NCBI RefSeq assembly: GCF_964019385.1
Contig: NC_088645.1
Coordinates: 34,474,820 to 34,538,819, forward strand
Direction of reading: 5' to 3'
Source of the DNA: Sycon ciliatum
Lineage: Eukaryota; Porifera; Calcarea; Leucosolenida; Sycettidae
Length of the DNA stretch: 64,000 nt
Shown here: in pieces, positions 1 through 9,730 of the stretch
Layout of the letters: each line of letters starts with the position of its first letter
Position numbering within the stretch: the stretch's first letter is position 1
Notes under the pieces: generated by a model
The model's database searches: none
What the model saw: only the letters and a program-made list of their open reading frames with translations
What the model was told of the DNA's origin: nothing
Position numbers and translations under genes: made by a program

Positions 1-65
1 CCACACACACAGACACACACGTGCACACACACATACACATACCCGCGCACACACACACACACACA

Positions 66-121
<56 letters not shown>

Positions 122-138
122 TACATACATACATACTC
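1..138. repeat. CA microsatellite grading into CATA
   Basis: Almost pure CA dinucleotides with a few GTG and CATA interruptions, ending in four CATA units. No coding content. Confidence 0.95.
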
Positions 139-343
139 AATCTGCAGACAGCATGCTGTTTCGTTCTTTGTGAACTCATCAGCGCAGCACAGAGGAAATG
201 AGGCCGAACCTGACAGCAATGAAATAAAAATTTCCAATCAGACTCGAACGTACCTCGCCAGAGTGCTCAAACTGACAAATCAGTGAGCTCTGCGTAATGC
301 AAACAGCAAAGGCACTACCCCACATGAGAGTGCTCAACTACTG
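134..343 (+). repeat. Dispersed repeat R1, copy A
   Basis: About 210 bases that recur nearly unchanged at 573-812 and 46541-46789. Each copy opens with a block containing CATGCTGTTTC and closes with TGAGAGTGCTCAACTACT. Copies B and C end with the same AAAATACTC start motif, so the family looks like units from a tandem array. The short open frames in it are not conserved as protein. Confidence 0.85.
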
Positions 344-563
344 TAAGACATGTTATTATAACGAGTCGCAAATTTAAGGATTGTCCAAAATTCATACGTT
401 AACGAGAAGATATGTTAACGATCTTGCAGTATTCTGCCATATCCACACACAGCATAGATTAAGCAGTACGGCCTCAACGAATCTTAAATAATATTATAAC
501 GAAGAAATGTCATCCGTTAAAACGTTAGATTTGCTTCCTCGTTATACAATGTCATGTCTTACA
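342..563. mobile_element. Short inverted-repeat element inside R1 array
   Basis: The ends are inverted copies of each other: TGTAAGACATG at 342 and CATGTCTTACA ending at 563, with similarity continuing to about 24 bases (TATAACGAG/CTCGTTATA). It interrupts repeat R1 just before its last bases. It has no coding capacity, so it is a MITE-like non-autonomous DNA element. The superfamily is unclear. Confidence 0.7.
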
Positions 564-572
564 GTGCGAAAA

Positions 573-812
573 TACTCAATCTGCGGGCAACATGCTGTTT
601 CGTTCTTTGTGAACTCATCAGCGCAGCACAGAGGAAATGAGGCCGAACCTGACAGCAATGAAAATAAAAATTTCCAATCAGGCTCAAACGTACCTTGCCA
701 GAGTGCTCAAACTGACAAATCAGTGAGCTCTGCGTAATGCTAACAGCAAAGGCACTACCCCACATGAGAGTGCTCAACTACTACAAGAGCAGGAGTGAAA
801 ATACTCTACATA
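573..812 (+). repeat. Dispersed repeat R1, copy B
   Basis: Near-identical to 134-343, with the 3' end intact. It runs straight into the CATA microsatellite. Confidence 0.85.
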
Positions 813-907
813 CATACATACATACATACATACATACATACATACATACATACATACATACATACATACATACATACATACATACATACATACATACATA
901 CATACAT
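808..907. repeat. CATA microsatellite
   Basis: Uninterrupted tetranucleotide CATA/TACA repeat of about 25 units. The long open frames on both strands here are only read-through of the tetranucleotide. Confidence 0.97.
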
Positions 908-1196
908 GTACATGTATGTACATACATGCACGAGCGTGCGCACGTTCGCTTGCTCAAATTTGTCAGCTGGAGCTGGATCTGCTGGTGCCGGTGCAGGTGG
1001 GGCCTACGGACACTTGCAGAACGTATGAGCACGTATTTCACTTCATGATGATGCCTCGAATCAACACATTCAAAGCCCAGACCTGAGGATCCAATGGTGC
1101 ACAAGCACCGACTTAGGAAAAGCATAGTGCAGACTCATAATTAGTATGGTAGGAAAGTTGTGTCTACTTCGAAGCATGATTGATGTCGCAAAGATC

Positions 1197-1310
1197 TAAA
1201 GAAGAGAGTGAGAGAAGGAGAGAGGCAGAGAGAGAGATAGAGAGACAGAGACAGAGACAGAGAGAGACAGAGAGACAGAGAGACAGAGACAGAGACAGAT
1301 AGAGAGAAGT
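1197..1310. repeat. GA-rich microsatellite
   Basis: Imperfect GAGA/GACAGA run. The stretch between it and 1594 shows no gene I can support. Confidence 0.9.
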
Positions 1311-1593
1311 GAAATTTACAAGGTTCGACATCCCCTGGCAGAGCATTTCACCCAAAAAATATTTTCGCAGGCAAGAGAGTCTGAGGGCCGGTCCAAAGTT
1401 ACCAATAGTATTTTCCAAACGAAAGGTTTCCGTTTGGGGGTGGGTGGTTTCAGGAGTTCCGTTTTGAATTTTTTTCGAATGTATGTATACTCGGCCACCC
1501 AGGTTCCTCACCTATACGGTTATTTGGTTGACACAGATGTGTGAGATTAACGAGGACTGGCTGCAATTTAATCCCTGCACTTCTTTATCTTAA

Positions 1594-2635
1594 GGTGGCA
1601 GACTACCCAAAAATTCGCTGAAAAATCGAATTTGTAAATTCATATTGAGTGCTACGTCAGTTGAAAGAGCATGAATAGCTGCAAATTCTCGGAAAATTGT
1701 GTCCCGATCTGACCGGCCGTTCAAGAGTTATGGCCGAAAATGTGCCCTTGCAAGGAAAGATTTTTTTGTTGCACGCTGTCATTTGTTGGCAGCACTGTAT
1801 TTGAATGTGAGCAGACCGTGCGCAACTTGTCGTATCATGGAAACACGTGAAAGTGTGCAGAATTTTGCTCCAAGTCCAAAACATCAGGTTTTTGAGCCAC
1901 GTATTGGGCTGCACGGCGGCGGGCTTTGCCCGCCGCCGTGCAGCAGGACTTTTGCCAGCACCCTCGTGATGTTGCAGATATGTGGCTTGATTATTGTACA
2001 TGTAGTTGACGTTGATTTAGTGACTTTGGCAAGTTTGAGTCGTGTCAAGAAGTCAGCTAGGATTCAGTACTAGGCAGTAGTGAAACGTGAGTGGCAGTCT
2101 TTGCCGGTTTCTGAGGGTATCCTGGATTTGGTGTGCAGCGCTGTGGAAATGGCTTGCTGTGGAGGTCCCAGCACTGGATGTTGTATCAAAGGTACGACCT
2201 CGTAGCACGTGCTAAATCTAAAAGAATTCAAAAATTGACTTGGGTCTGTGGGAGTGTGTGAGAGAACGCCCACTCGTTCCGTTGTGACAGATTCCAGGGC
2301 CTCGTTGAGGGGCCCTACCCCATCACCCATGGCTGCTTCTGGACTTGTTCTAGGTTTGAGTCCCACGCACGAACAGAATGAGCACGAAAATGTGAAAAAA
2401 TTGTAAATGCATTTGTTTGGCTCCTGGGTGGCTCGCACACAGTGGCACTATGCCGGAAATTTGAGTTTTTCCGGCCTGGAAAGCCTGTCAGTGAGGCGCA
2501 AGAACTTGTAAATCATGTCCTGAGGGCCAGCATAGTGGCAGGAGTGTGTGGTCAAAATTTCACTCAAATCCATTGAGAAACACCAAAGTTACGGTCAATT
2601 GAATGCCATATGAAATTTATGGGTAGGCTGCCCCC
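1594..2635. mobile_element. TTAA-flanked non-autonomous DNA element
   Basis: Both ends abut TTAA (1590-1593 and 2636-2639). The terminal inverted repeats match: GGTGGCAGACTACCCA on the left, and on the right a sequence whose complement reads GGGGGCAGCCTACCCA. A TTAA target duplication is the piggyBac signature, but these tips begin GG rather than the usual CCC, so the family assignment is tentative. No transposase is present. A 17-base-arm GC-rich hairpin lies at 1908-1944. Confidence 0.65.
1908..1944. repeat. Perfect 17-bp GC-rich hairpin
   Basis: Arms 1908-1924 and 1928-1944 are exact inverted complements (GCTGCACGGCGGCGGGC) around a TTT loop. It lies inside the TTAA element. Confidence 0.9.
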
Positions 2636-2893
2636 TTAAGGATGGTATTGACTTGGACAAATTTATGATATTCCACTCTTCGACTGTCACAATGCAACAG
2701 TCGACTGCTGATGAGAGTGTTTGCACTCTTCATTTCAATACTATGTTTTAGCTTTTTCTTTCTCACCATTTTCTTTGGAAGCCTGCTTTCTTCTTATTCT
2801 GAAATAGAAGAACCAATCACAAATGTTCAATTCTGGATAACTGCTTTATGTGGATGATTTCACTCATGGTACTTTTCTCCATGCTTTGTTTAG

Positions 2894-2938
2894 CAATCGC
2901 TTCCACTGCCGCTCCATCTGCCACAAGTTCTACTATAT
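2894..2938 (+). CDS. Putative 45-nt phase-1 exon, Ser/Thr-rich (copy 1)
   Basis: A 45-base exon candidate framed by TTTGTTTAG before it and GTAAGTG after it. Read in phase 1 it gives IASTAAPSATSSTI, a Ser/Thr/Ala linker of the kind found in stalks of surface proteins. A diverged copy with the same length, phase and splice sites lies at 4336-4380, in a block (about 2680-3130 against 4125-4560) duplicated about 1.44 kb apart. It would splice in frame to that copy and to the terminal exon at 6390. No upstream domain exons are recognised in the window. Confidence 0.45.
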
Positions 2939-3129
2939 GTAAGTGTTTTGAATACGAATACTCTGCAAACTGGATAAAATGTTAAAATGTTATAAAACTT
3001 ACTTGTGCCAATGCTGGTCACAAAGGTGAGAATTCTCAATGAAGCAATGAGAAACACACTTGAGCGGTGCAGAGAGAAGTGTGCTCTACACACATGTCAT
3101 GGCAGCACAGTCCCTTTCACTACAGAGCA

Positions 3130-3240
3130 GTTATAGTGTGTGTATGTGTGTACGTGCGTGTATGTGTGAGCGCGTGCGCATGCTTGTCTGTGTGCATGTC
3201 TATGCGTGCATGTGTGCGCGAGAGTGGTCGAGAGTGCGTT
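3130..3240. repeat. GTGTG-rich low complexity
   Basis: Imperfect TG microsatellite. It lies inside the longer copy of the local duplication and is much shorter in the second copy (4553-4572). The remaining 3241-4120 has no gene I can support. Confidence 0.8.
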
Positions 3241-4335
3241 TGCATGTGTTCCAGGGTTTTGTGTGTGTGTTTCCGTACTCTGTACCTGTTAGTTGTCGAT
3301 GTCGGTTTTTCAACTCTGCTGCTTGTCTTTGATCTAAACACGCAAACACCATCTCCCTGCTGCAAACGTTGGGGCTTGGCCTATCCTCAGGATGAAGCCA
3401 TAAAACTAAGCCCTGCGCTGGCTTGCAGCAAAGAGGATCGATATGTTATACTCTAGGAGCAGGTGCCTAGCCAGTCATCCAGGATTGGGCACTGAAGAGA
3501 CCATGAGACGAACTAGCCTGTCAGTGATTTGCTCCTGTTGACATCCCTCTTGTTGTCCCAGCTCCAAGATGCCCCTGCTAGACGGTTTGCAAGCCCAACT
3601 TGCAAGTACATGTAGGCATGGAGTACTCAATATCGGATCCATGAATGTTTATGGTGGGTGGAGGGTCCAAGCTGCCGGGGTTGGCATAATTGTCAGGAGG
3701 ACCCAAAATTTATCAAATTTTCTGTACACAGATGGTACATTTGAAGACGAATACTGCTGCTCTACAGAAGACGCACTCGTTTTGAAGCGTGACATATCAG
3801 GTTGATGAATTGGTCATTGTTGTATCTGGCCACTCTGTGCCTGTGGAGTGAAAGAGCTGGTTTAGAGGTGAATTAGGTTTTCGACTGGGATTTGAAATGG
3901 TCGGTAGCAAAAGAAAGTGGAAATCTCTAGTGACAGCTTTGTTCCTGAAATTCCACAGCAAGGAAATAGGGAAACAAATCATGTTAGGGCGTTGTGTGTA
4001 AGGTCTCGCAATGCAAACATTTGTACACTTTCCTGTTTTCACTGACAGAGCTGGCAGTGGTCGTGGTTTGCCAGGTGACCGAAGTAGAGTACAGGGTCCT
4101 TGGGGTTTGAATGCATCTCCTCCTCGACCGTCAACAGTCGACTGCTGTTGAGCACTGTTGCATTCTTCATTTCAACATTACTTTCTTACTTTCATCTTCA
4201 CAATTTTTCCAGGAAAATGTTTGCTTGCAATTCTGAAAGGCACTGTAGACGAACCGATCGTAAATTCCCGAACTCTGGATAACTGCTTTGTGTTGATGAT
4301 ATCACTCTCGATCCTTTTCTCCGTGCTTTGTTTAG

Positions 4336-4380
4336 CAATCGCTTCCATCACCGGTCCACTTTCCAACAGTTCTGCCAGAG
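4336..4380 (+). CDS. Putative 45-nt phase-1 exon, Ser/Thr-rich (copy 2)
   Basis: Duplicate of the exon at 2894-2938. The acceptor context (GCTTTGTTTAG), the first 12 exon bases, the 45-base length and the GTAAGTG donor are conserved, while most of the remaining exon bases differ. It reads IASITGPLSNSSAR and contains one N-glycosylation site, NSS. The following codon is completed by the exon at 6390, giving Asp. The exons could be alternative or consecutive. Either arrangement keeps the frame because both are symmetric 1-1. Confidence 0.45.
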
Positions 4381-4780
4381 GTAAGTGCTATTGAGTATTC
4401 TGCAACCCGGATAGAATGTCAAACTGTTCTAAAACTTACCAATGCTGGTCCCAATGGTAAGAATTCTCAATGAAGCAATGAGAAACACACTTGAGCAGCG
4501 AGGAGAGAAGCTGGCCGTACATACGTGTTGTGGCAGCACAGTTGCACAGTATAGTGTGTGTATGTGCGTGTGATGGCGCTGGTACCATACGTAGGTGCGA
4601 CAGGAGACAGACTCCCCACCTAATCCGTGATGGAAGAACGAACTTGAGCCCGAATTAGTTCACGAATCCCATTTGGATCCAAGATGGCCGTGCGGCTCGG
4701 TGAGCACCTCACTCATGTTCACGGCGATACCGGCTGAGTCATTTTCTGAAGCAGGGGCGTCACACACGGCACGACCAGTC

Positions 4781-4933
4781 CGTCCATGGTCATACCCCTT
4801 CTTTTTATCCAGGATAGTCCGCCCACAGCGACGTCCATGGTCGTACCACTTCTTTTTATCCAGGATAGTCCACCCAGAGCGACGTCCATGGTCGTACCAC
4901 TTCTTTTTATCCAGGATAGTCCGCCCAGAGCGA
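4781..4933. repeat. Three-unit 51-bp tandem repeat
   Basis: Units start at 4781, 4832 and 4883, each beginning CGTCCATGGTC and containing CTTTTTATCCAGGATAGTCC. The unit is a multiple of three, so the minus strand reads a 17-residue repeat (core TILDKKKWYDHGR) within a 207-residue open frame (4660-5283). Nothing else supports that frame as a gene. Confidence 0.9.
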
Positions 4934-6173
4934 CTGTGGAGCGCTAAAACGTGCCCTGTTGAGCGGAAAATCCGATTTTTCCTGAGCGGAGAAATCCCCC
5001 AGCCCCCAGTTTGACCACTGCACACTGCCCTGGGAAGCCTCTGTGACTGGTGAAGGGTTGTGCCCAGATCTTCGCACTCCATGTCATCTAGCAATCTCTG
5101 ACGCAGAACAGATTTGGGTTCCAGTAGCCAGCAGACCGCACTTTTCCAGCTCTGCCCGCAGTTCTGCAACCTGCATCCGATGTACATTTGACAACATTGC
5201 TTTAGGCCGAAACTACGACACCAACAGTGCGGGCTAAAAACTATCAAAACGGCAGGAGATTTTCGAAAATCTGATTCTAGCACAAGCTAAAAGTCGCCAA
5301 TTATTCGAATTCGCAGTGAAGCCAACAGCAAGAAAGAAAGAGAAAGCAAGCAGTCGTGCACAGGACGATACAATTTCGGTCGGAAGGACGATGGAAGATA
5401 TGTGTGACGTCAGGCTAAGCGTGCGCAAAGCTATGCGCTGGCACGTGAGTGCAGTGCGGCAAAGCATTCAAGTTGCGGTGCATGGCACATGCAAACATGG
5501 CAGTGCGATAGGCGGATTCAGTTACACACTAACTACATTACTGCGACAGTTAACGTTGTGCCCGTATGAAACTGGCGTGAACTAGCCATCAAAATTTCAC
5601 AATTTTGATTTTGTTTTAAGCTGACCACAAGTCACAAGTCATCATGGTGCAAATCCCGGCAAAAACGAACAGATATGCACATAGTGACGGCAGCCGAAAA
5701 CGTCTGGAAGTTTCAAGATTTACAGACTTACCGAGACTGCATACGTTTAGCCTGGTGCCACGTTACACCTTTGTGGGCATTGCGTGTGTTGATATGCCTG
5801 GGGACGAGGTTACTGTGTGTAAACTGTACCGTTCCCCCCTATTCTCAACCCCTTTCCCATCCCAATTGGAAAGAAGGGCATGAACCATATCATGTATTGC
5901 ACCAAGGATGACTAGCTGAAGTGACGTTCAGTTGCTTTATCAATAGTGCTAAACGATGGAAACGATGCGAACAGTTAATTAATGGAAAAAATAAAATACA
6001 ATGTACATGTAGTTAAGGATAGAACGAGGGAAAATGATTCGGACTAGTTTTCATATCATACCATATCATGTGTTTAACATTACATGGTCAATCCTCGGTG
6101 CGTGCGATAACTTCGACAGCGGTGGGTATGTGACGCTGCTCACAGATGTAGCCGTTTGCTTTACTAATAGGGA
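4934..6173. other. No supported gene
   Basis: Short open frames only, none with a recognisable domain. I treat it as intron or intergenic DNA between the 4336 and 6390 exon candidates. Confidence 0.5.
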
Positions 6174-6329
6174 CCGGCAGATTCTGCTCGAAAAGCAGTG
6201 AAATTGGCAGAACCATACAAACCTTATGGCGGACAATTTTTCGAATTCTGCTCCATTTCTTTATCTACATACCAAACATGCATGAAACTTACCAGAAAAA
6301 GTACCGAATTCTGCCAATTTTTCTGCCGG
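6174..6329. mobile_element. Small inverted-repeat element, family M1 copy 1
   Basis: Ends CCGGCAGA and TCTGCCGG are inverted complements. The body (CTCGAAAAGCAGTGAAATTG, then CATGAAACTTACCAGAAAAA) recurs at 51677-51827. It is non-coding and MITE-like. Confidence 0.7.
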
Positions 6330-6389
6330 CATAATCCACCGGTGCCTATTTACTAAGCACGACATTTCATTTTCTTGTCTCTGCTGCAG

Positions 6390-6469
6390 ATGGTACTCCG
6401 AAACTGGCGAGTGTTCACAGCACTGGTCTGTTGCCCACGCTGATCTTGATGGCGGTAATTTTATTCTGA
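6390..6469 (+). CDS. Putative terminal exon with GPI-signal-like tail
   Basis: A strong acceptor (CTTGTCTCTGCTGCAG) is followed by a phase-1 frame of 26 codon positions ending in TGA at 6467-6469. The peptide GTPKLASVHS is followed by TGLLPTLILMAVILF at the very C-terminus. Small residues followed by a hydrophobic tail with no cytoplasmic part is the pattern of a GPI-attachment signal. The phase matches the two 45-base exons upstream, so these are read as the 3' end of one plus-strand surface-protein gene. An AATAAA lies at 6823-6828. A type-I membrane anchor is an alternative reading. Confidence 0.5.
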
Positions 6470-6822
6470 AGGCATGTCTGTTTTACAAGGCAAGGCAACG
6501 GCAGCCATCAGATAAAAGTTGGAACGACAACCGAATGTTGGCAACTCTCAGATACATGGAGATGGATAGATAGAAATATGTACTTAGCTATCACTCTCTT
6601 AGTATAGACTCCCATTGATTACCGCTATATTTAAGCAGTCAAATATTCCTGCATCCTCCACTCCTTAGCGCTATGACTGTGCTCGCCTCTACTCACTTCT
6701 GTAGTGCCAATGTCTCAATGCTCCGCTATTATAGTTTGCGATTGAGCCAGTTTCATTTCATCATTATTTTCACTCTCTGATGAAGCCCGAAGGGCGACAA
6801 TTTTGAGATTTCATTTCTTTTG

Positions 6823-6828
6823 AATAAA
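6823..6828 (+). promoter_or_regulatory. Candidate polyadenylation signal
   Basis: AATAAA about 350 bases after the TGA of the putative terminal exon at 6390-6469. Confidence 0.35.
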
Positions 6829-6896
6829 AATTGCAGCGTCAACGACCTTTGTGTAGTCATGGTGACTGATCATAATATTTTTTTGACTCTTTATAG

Positions 6897-7240
6897 TAGA
6901 GAGGTTCCGCGTAACGTAATTACGTTACTAAAAACGTAGTCGATCTACGGAAAGTCTTACGTAAACTGCATGCGCATCTGGGTTCCGCCATACGGAGTTT
7001 TCAAATCACGTAGCTGCCCTCGGCAACTCCGAATGCGGCAGTGTACGACCAGATCGACATGGGGAGAGAGTCATAAATTTGTACCCCAGTCCACTTACGG
7101 ACCAGCTACGTTATCAGAGCCGTTTCTACGCTCTCTCCGATGACAACTTTCCGTAAGTGGAGTGCAAACTCGCGAATTCACGGGTTTTCCCGCCCACTAA
7201 CGTAAAGTTGCTCAACTTTACGTAGTGCGGAACCTATTCT
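6897..7240. mobile_element. ACGT-rich inverted-repeat element 1
   Basis: The left end is TAGAGAGGTTCCGCGTAACG. The right end is CGTAGTGCGGAACCTATTCT, its imperfect complement. It is internally rich in ACGTAA/TTACGT and has no ORF. It shares its left tip (TAGAGAGGTT) with the neighbouring element at 7331, so both probably belong to one MITE superfamily. Confidence 0.65.
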
Positions 7241-7330
7241 ATTAATTAAATTTTAACTGCTTGTGGGTTGCGCAGTTGAACGGTGCCTAGTGCATGGTCA
7301 CTGTACGTTGCCCGGCGGGTTGTGCAACAA

Positions 7331-7694
7331 TAGAGAGGTTAATTTGCACGTGTTTTGCCTTTTTTCAAAACGCAGTGCAAATCTCACGTTACGTGTGACT
7401 TTTAGAGGTTAAAAGTTACTTGTGCGAAGTGACGTGAAATTTTACCTGGTAGTGGTAGGATTCGGCTTTAGTTTCGCACAAATATCAAATCCTCCAACTA
7501 ACTCGATAAAACTACGGAAACTCGCACAAATTCGATCGGGATAACAAAGCGAAACTTCCAAAAACCCACGTCACGAGCTTACGTGCAGGGCAGTCAACTC
7601 ACTTAAAACACGTCAAATTTTACGTGAGTTTTTTTTTAATTTTGACGCAAAAGTTCACGGACGGAAGAATTTTACGTGAAACGTAACCTCTCTA
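7331..7694. mobile_element. ACGT-rich inverted-repeat element 2
   Basis: Ends TAGAGAGGTTA and TAACCTCTCTA are exact inverted complements. The interior is again dominated by ACGTGA/TTTACGTG motifs and is non-coding. Confidence 0.7.
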
Positions 7695-9062
7695 ATGGCA
7701 CAATCCGAGCAGCATGCTGTAGCCCATGGTCGTATGAGTAGGTCCATGTCACGGTTTGAAGCCATACAGAATTGACCCTTTATAGGCTATACTGTAACCA
7801 GATCTTGTAAGGCCGCATGTAAACCAAGTGCAATCATGCTGTGATGGGCCACTTGCCAGTCATGACTTGCTGATTTTGTACTGTGAGTGCATTTTTGTTA
7901 CAAGGAACTTCGGCTATAAAGAACTTATTCCCCTGCACAATAGTGTTCGTTCTATCACGAGGACGGTGAAGACGCGAGGACGCCAGAATCAGCTTGTCGC
8001 CAAGTGTAACACCAAGATAAAATCATTCATTCAGCATTCTTTTAAAATCTTCAGTCTGTCATTCTTCACTGATGAGACTTTATAATGGAAGACACAGTAC
8101 TGAAAGGAGAAATTATGGATGTCATTATCTACAACTTGGAGTCATGTTGTTGGTGTGATTTGGTTAGTGGGAGAGTGCATCTGATGGAGGTGGGATTATC
8201 TCATTGATAAACAGGCCGAAATGTCTGTGGCTGACTTCCTTTTTAGTACAATCTTTTCTTTAGCCTCGTTGGAACAGCTAACTTCCATATTTTCTTTAGT
8301 TCGAGGTAGGAGTAAAAAGTTATTCGAAAAGTAGTAGATGAACTATGTATTGTGTGTGGTAGCAGGTGGGCAACATCAGGCAAAGATGAAGCAGGTTACA
8401 AAGAATGAGGTGAGAAAGGTATTTAATAGACAGTAACTCATGTCACCAGGTGTACGACCATTGAACAGAGTCATCTGGAGTAATCTGGTCTGACATGGCA
8501 AACACAATTCTGCAGTATGCTACTAGAGTATAGTGACGTTTCACGTGTTGTACTGTATGTCATGTGTCATGCGTGTTTTGAACAGGCAGAGCTGAGGAAT
8601 GGCATGGATCATTCTGACTGCAGTTCTGTTTGTTGTTGAAGAACTACATGTTCCAAAAAAAATTCACGGTTCGCGTGAGACTCGGCTGGAAGCCGAGTTT
8701 TCCGCATCCGCTGTGGGAACGCCACCACCCTCTAGGATCAAAGGCGCAGATGCAGCGCCTAAACGGTGGGAGGTGAGCAGATCAGACCCACCACCAAGTG
8801 GTCAAAGACCGTAATCCCATCCCGTGTAGCTTAGACCCTTCTTATTTTACTCATGCAGAGCTGTCTATACAGTTGAGCCCCTTTGTACATAAGGCTAACC
8901 TACACCTGGTACCATTATAGTCTATTCATTCTTGGACGGCCGACTGTACTGTCTATAGCCAGGTGTTCCATAGCTGAACCCCCCTTGGGAGGCAACCCAA
9001 CCCTTAGGCCTTGCCCTAGCTGCTGCGAGCTGGAGTCACGTGCATACCCATGGTGGATTGTA
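7695..9062. other. No supported gene
   Basis: Only short open frames without recognisable motifs. It includes a small hairpin at about 8682-8698 (ACTCGGCTGGAAGCCGAGT). Confidence 0.5.
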
Positions 9063-9143
9063 CACTTCTAGTCCCCAGGTCGGCTGTCCAACCAGCCTAC
9101 TACTAGTAGACTGGTTGGACAGCCGACCTCGGGACTAGAAGTG
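9063..9143. repeat. 81-bp near-perfect hairpin
   Basis: The left arm starting CACTTCTAGTCCCCAGGTCG is matched by the right arm ending CGGGACTAGAAGTG, with about 38 paired bases per arm and almost no loop. It looks like a foldback element or the fused tips of an excised transposon. Confidence 0.85.
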
Positions 9144-9555
9144 CTAGAAGTAGAAGCGCCGCGGCCATGGCTGACAGCACAAAACAAGAGAAATGATGAT
9201 TGTATTGTGTGAACGGATCCCAACCACGCAGACAGTACAGACGGTATGCATGTTTGGAAGATAGGTACTGAAGTCCGTACATGTAGTGGTTGGGAGGTGT
9301 GGTGCATGGCCAATCAGTGTCAGTGTCTACTCGCTAGAGCCTCTTGCGAGTAGGCAAAATTAATTGCACATATCATGAAACAAATTCAAAATAAGAGTCC
9401 ACTGATGTTGCTAAGTGCAGATCACCTGCTAGTCAGTCCCAGAGTGAGCTGCACCCCGGTGTTGAGACTGGCGGGATCACAGCCCTGCATGTCGACTGAT
9501 GTTGCTCAGTGCAAATCACCTGCTAGGAAGTGAGACATAACTTCATCAAAAGCTC

Positions 9556-9730
9556 ACGGAAGGGAGGGAGTCTATTGGTCCTACTCTCTAGCTAATGAAT
9601 GGGAGTCTGTTGGCTCTGTTCTCCAGCTAATGAATGGGAGTCTGTTGGCTCTGTTCTCCAGCTAATGAACGGGAGTCTGCTGATACCATTCTCTAGCTAA
9701 TGGATGGGAGTCTCATGCTCCTATCATGCA
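9556..9730. repeat. 35-bp tandem repeat, about five units
   Basis: Units begin at about 9556, 9591, 9626, 9661 and 9696 with the core GCTAATGAATGGGAGTCTGT. The second and third units are identical and the outer ones are diverged. Confidence 0.9.

Noticed and set aside
737..1125. Frames with long YIHT or MYVC repeats
   Set aside because: Read-through of the CATA microsatellite, open on both strands.
4660..5283. 207-codon minus frame
   Set aside because: Open mainly because of the 51-base in-frame repeat. No domain, splice context or codon pattern supports a gene.
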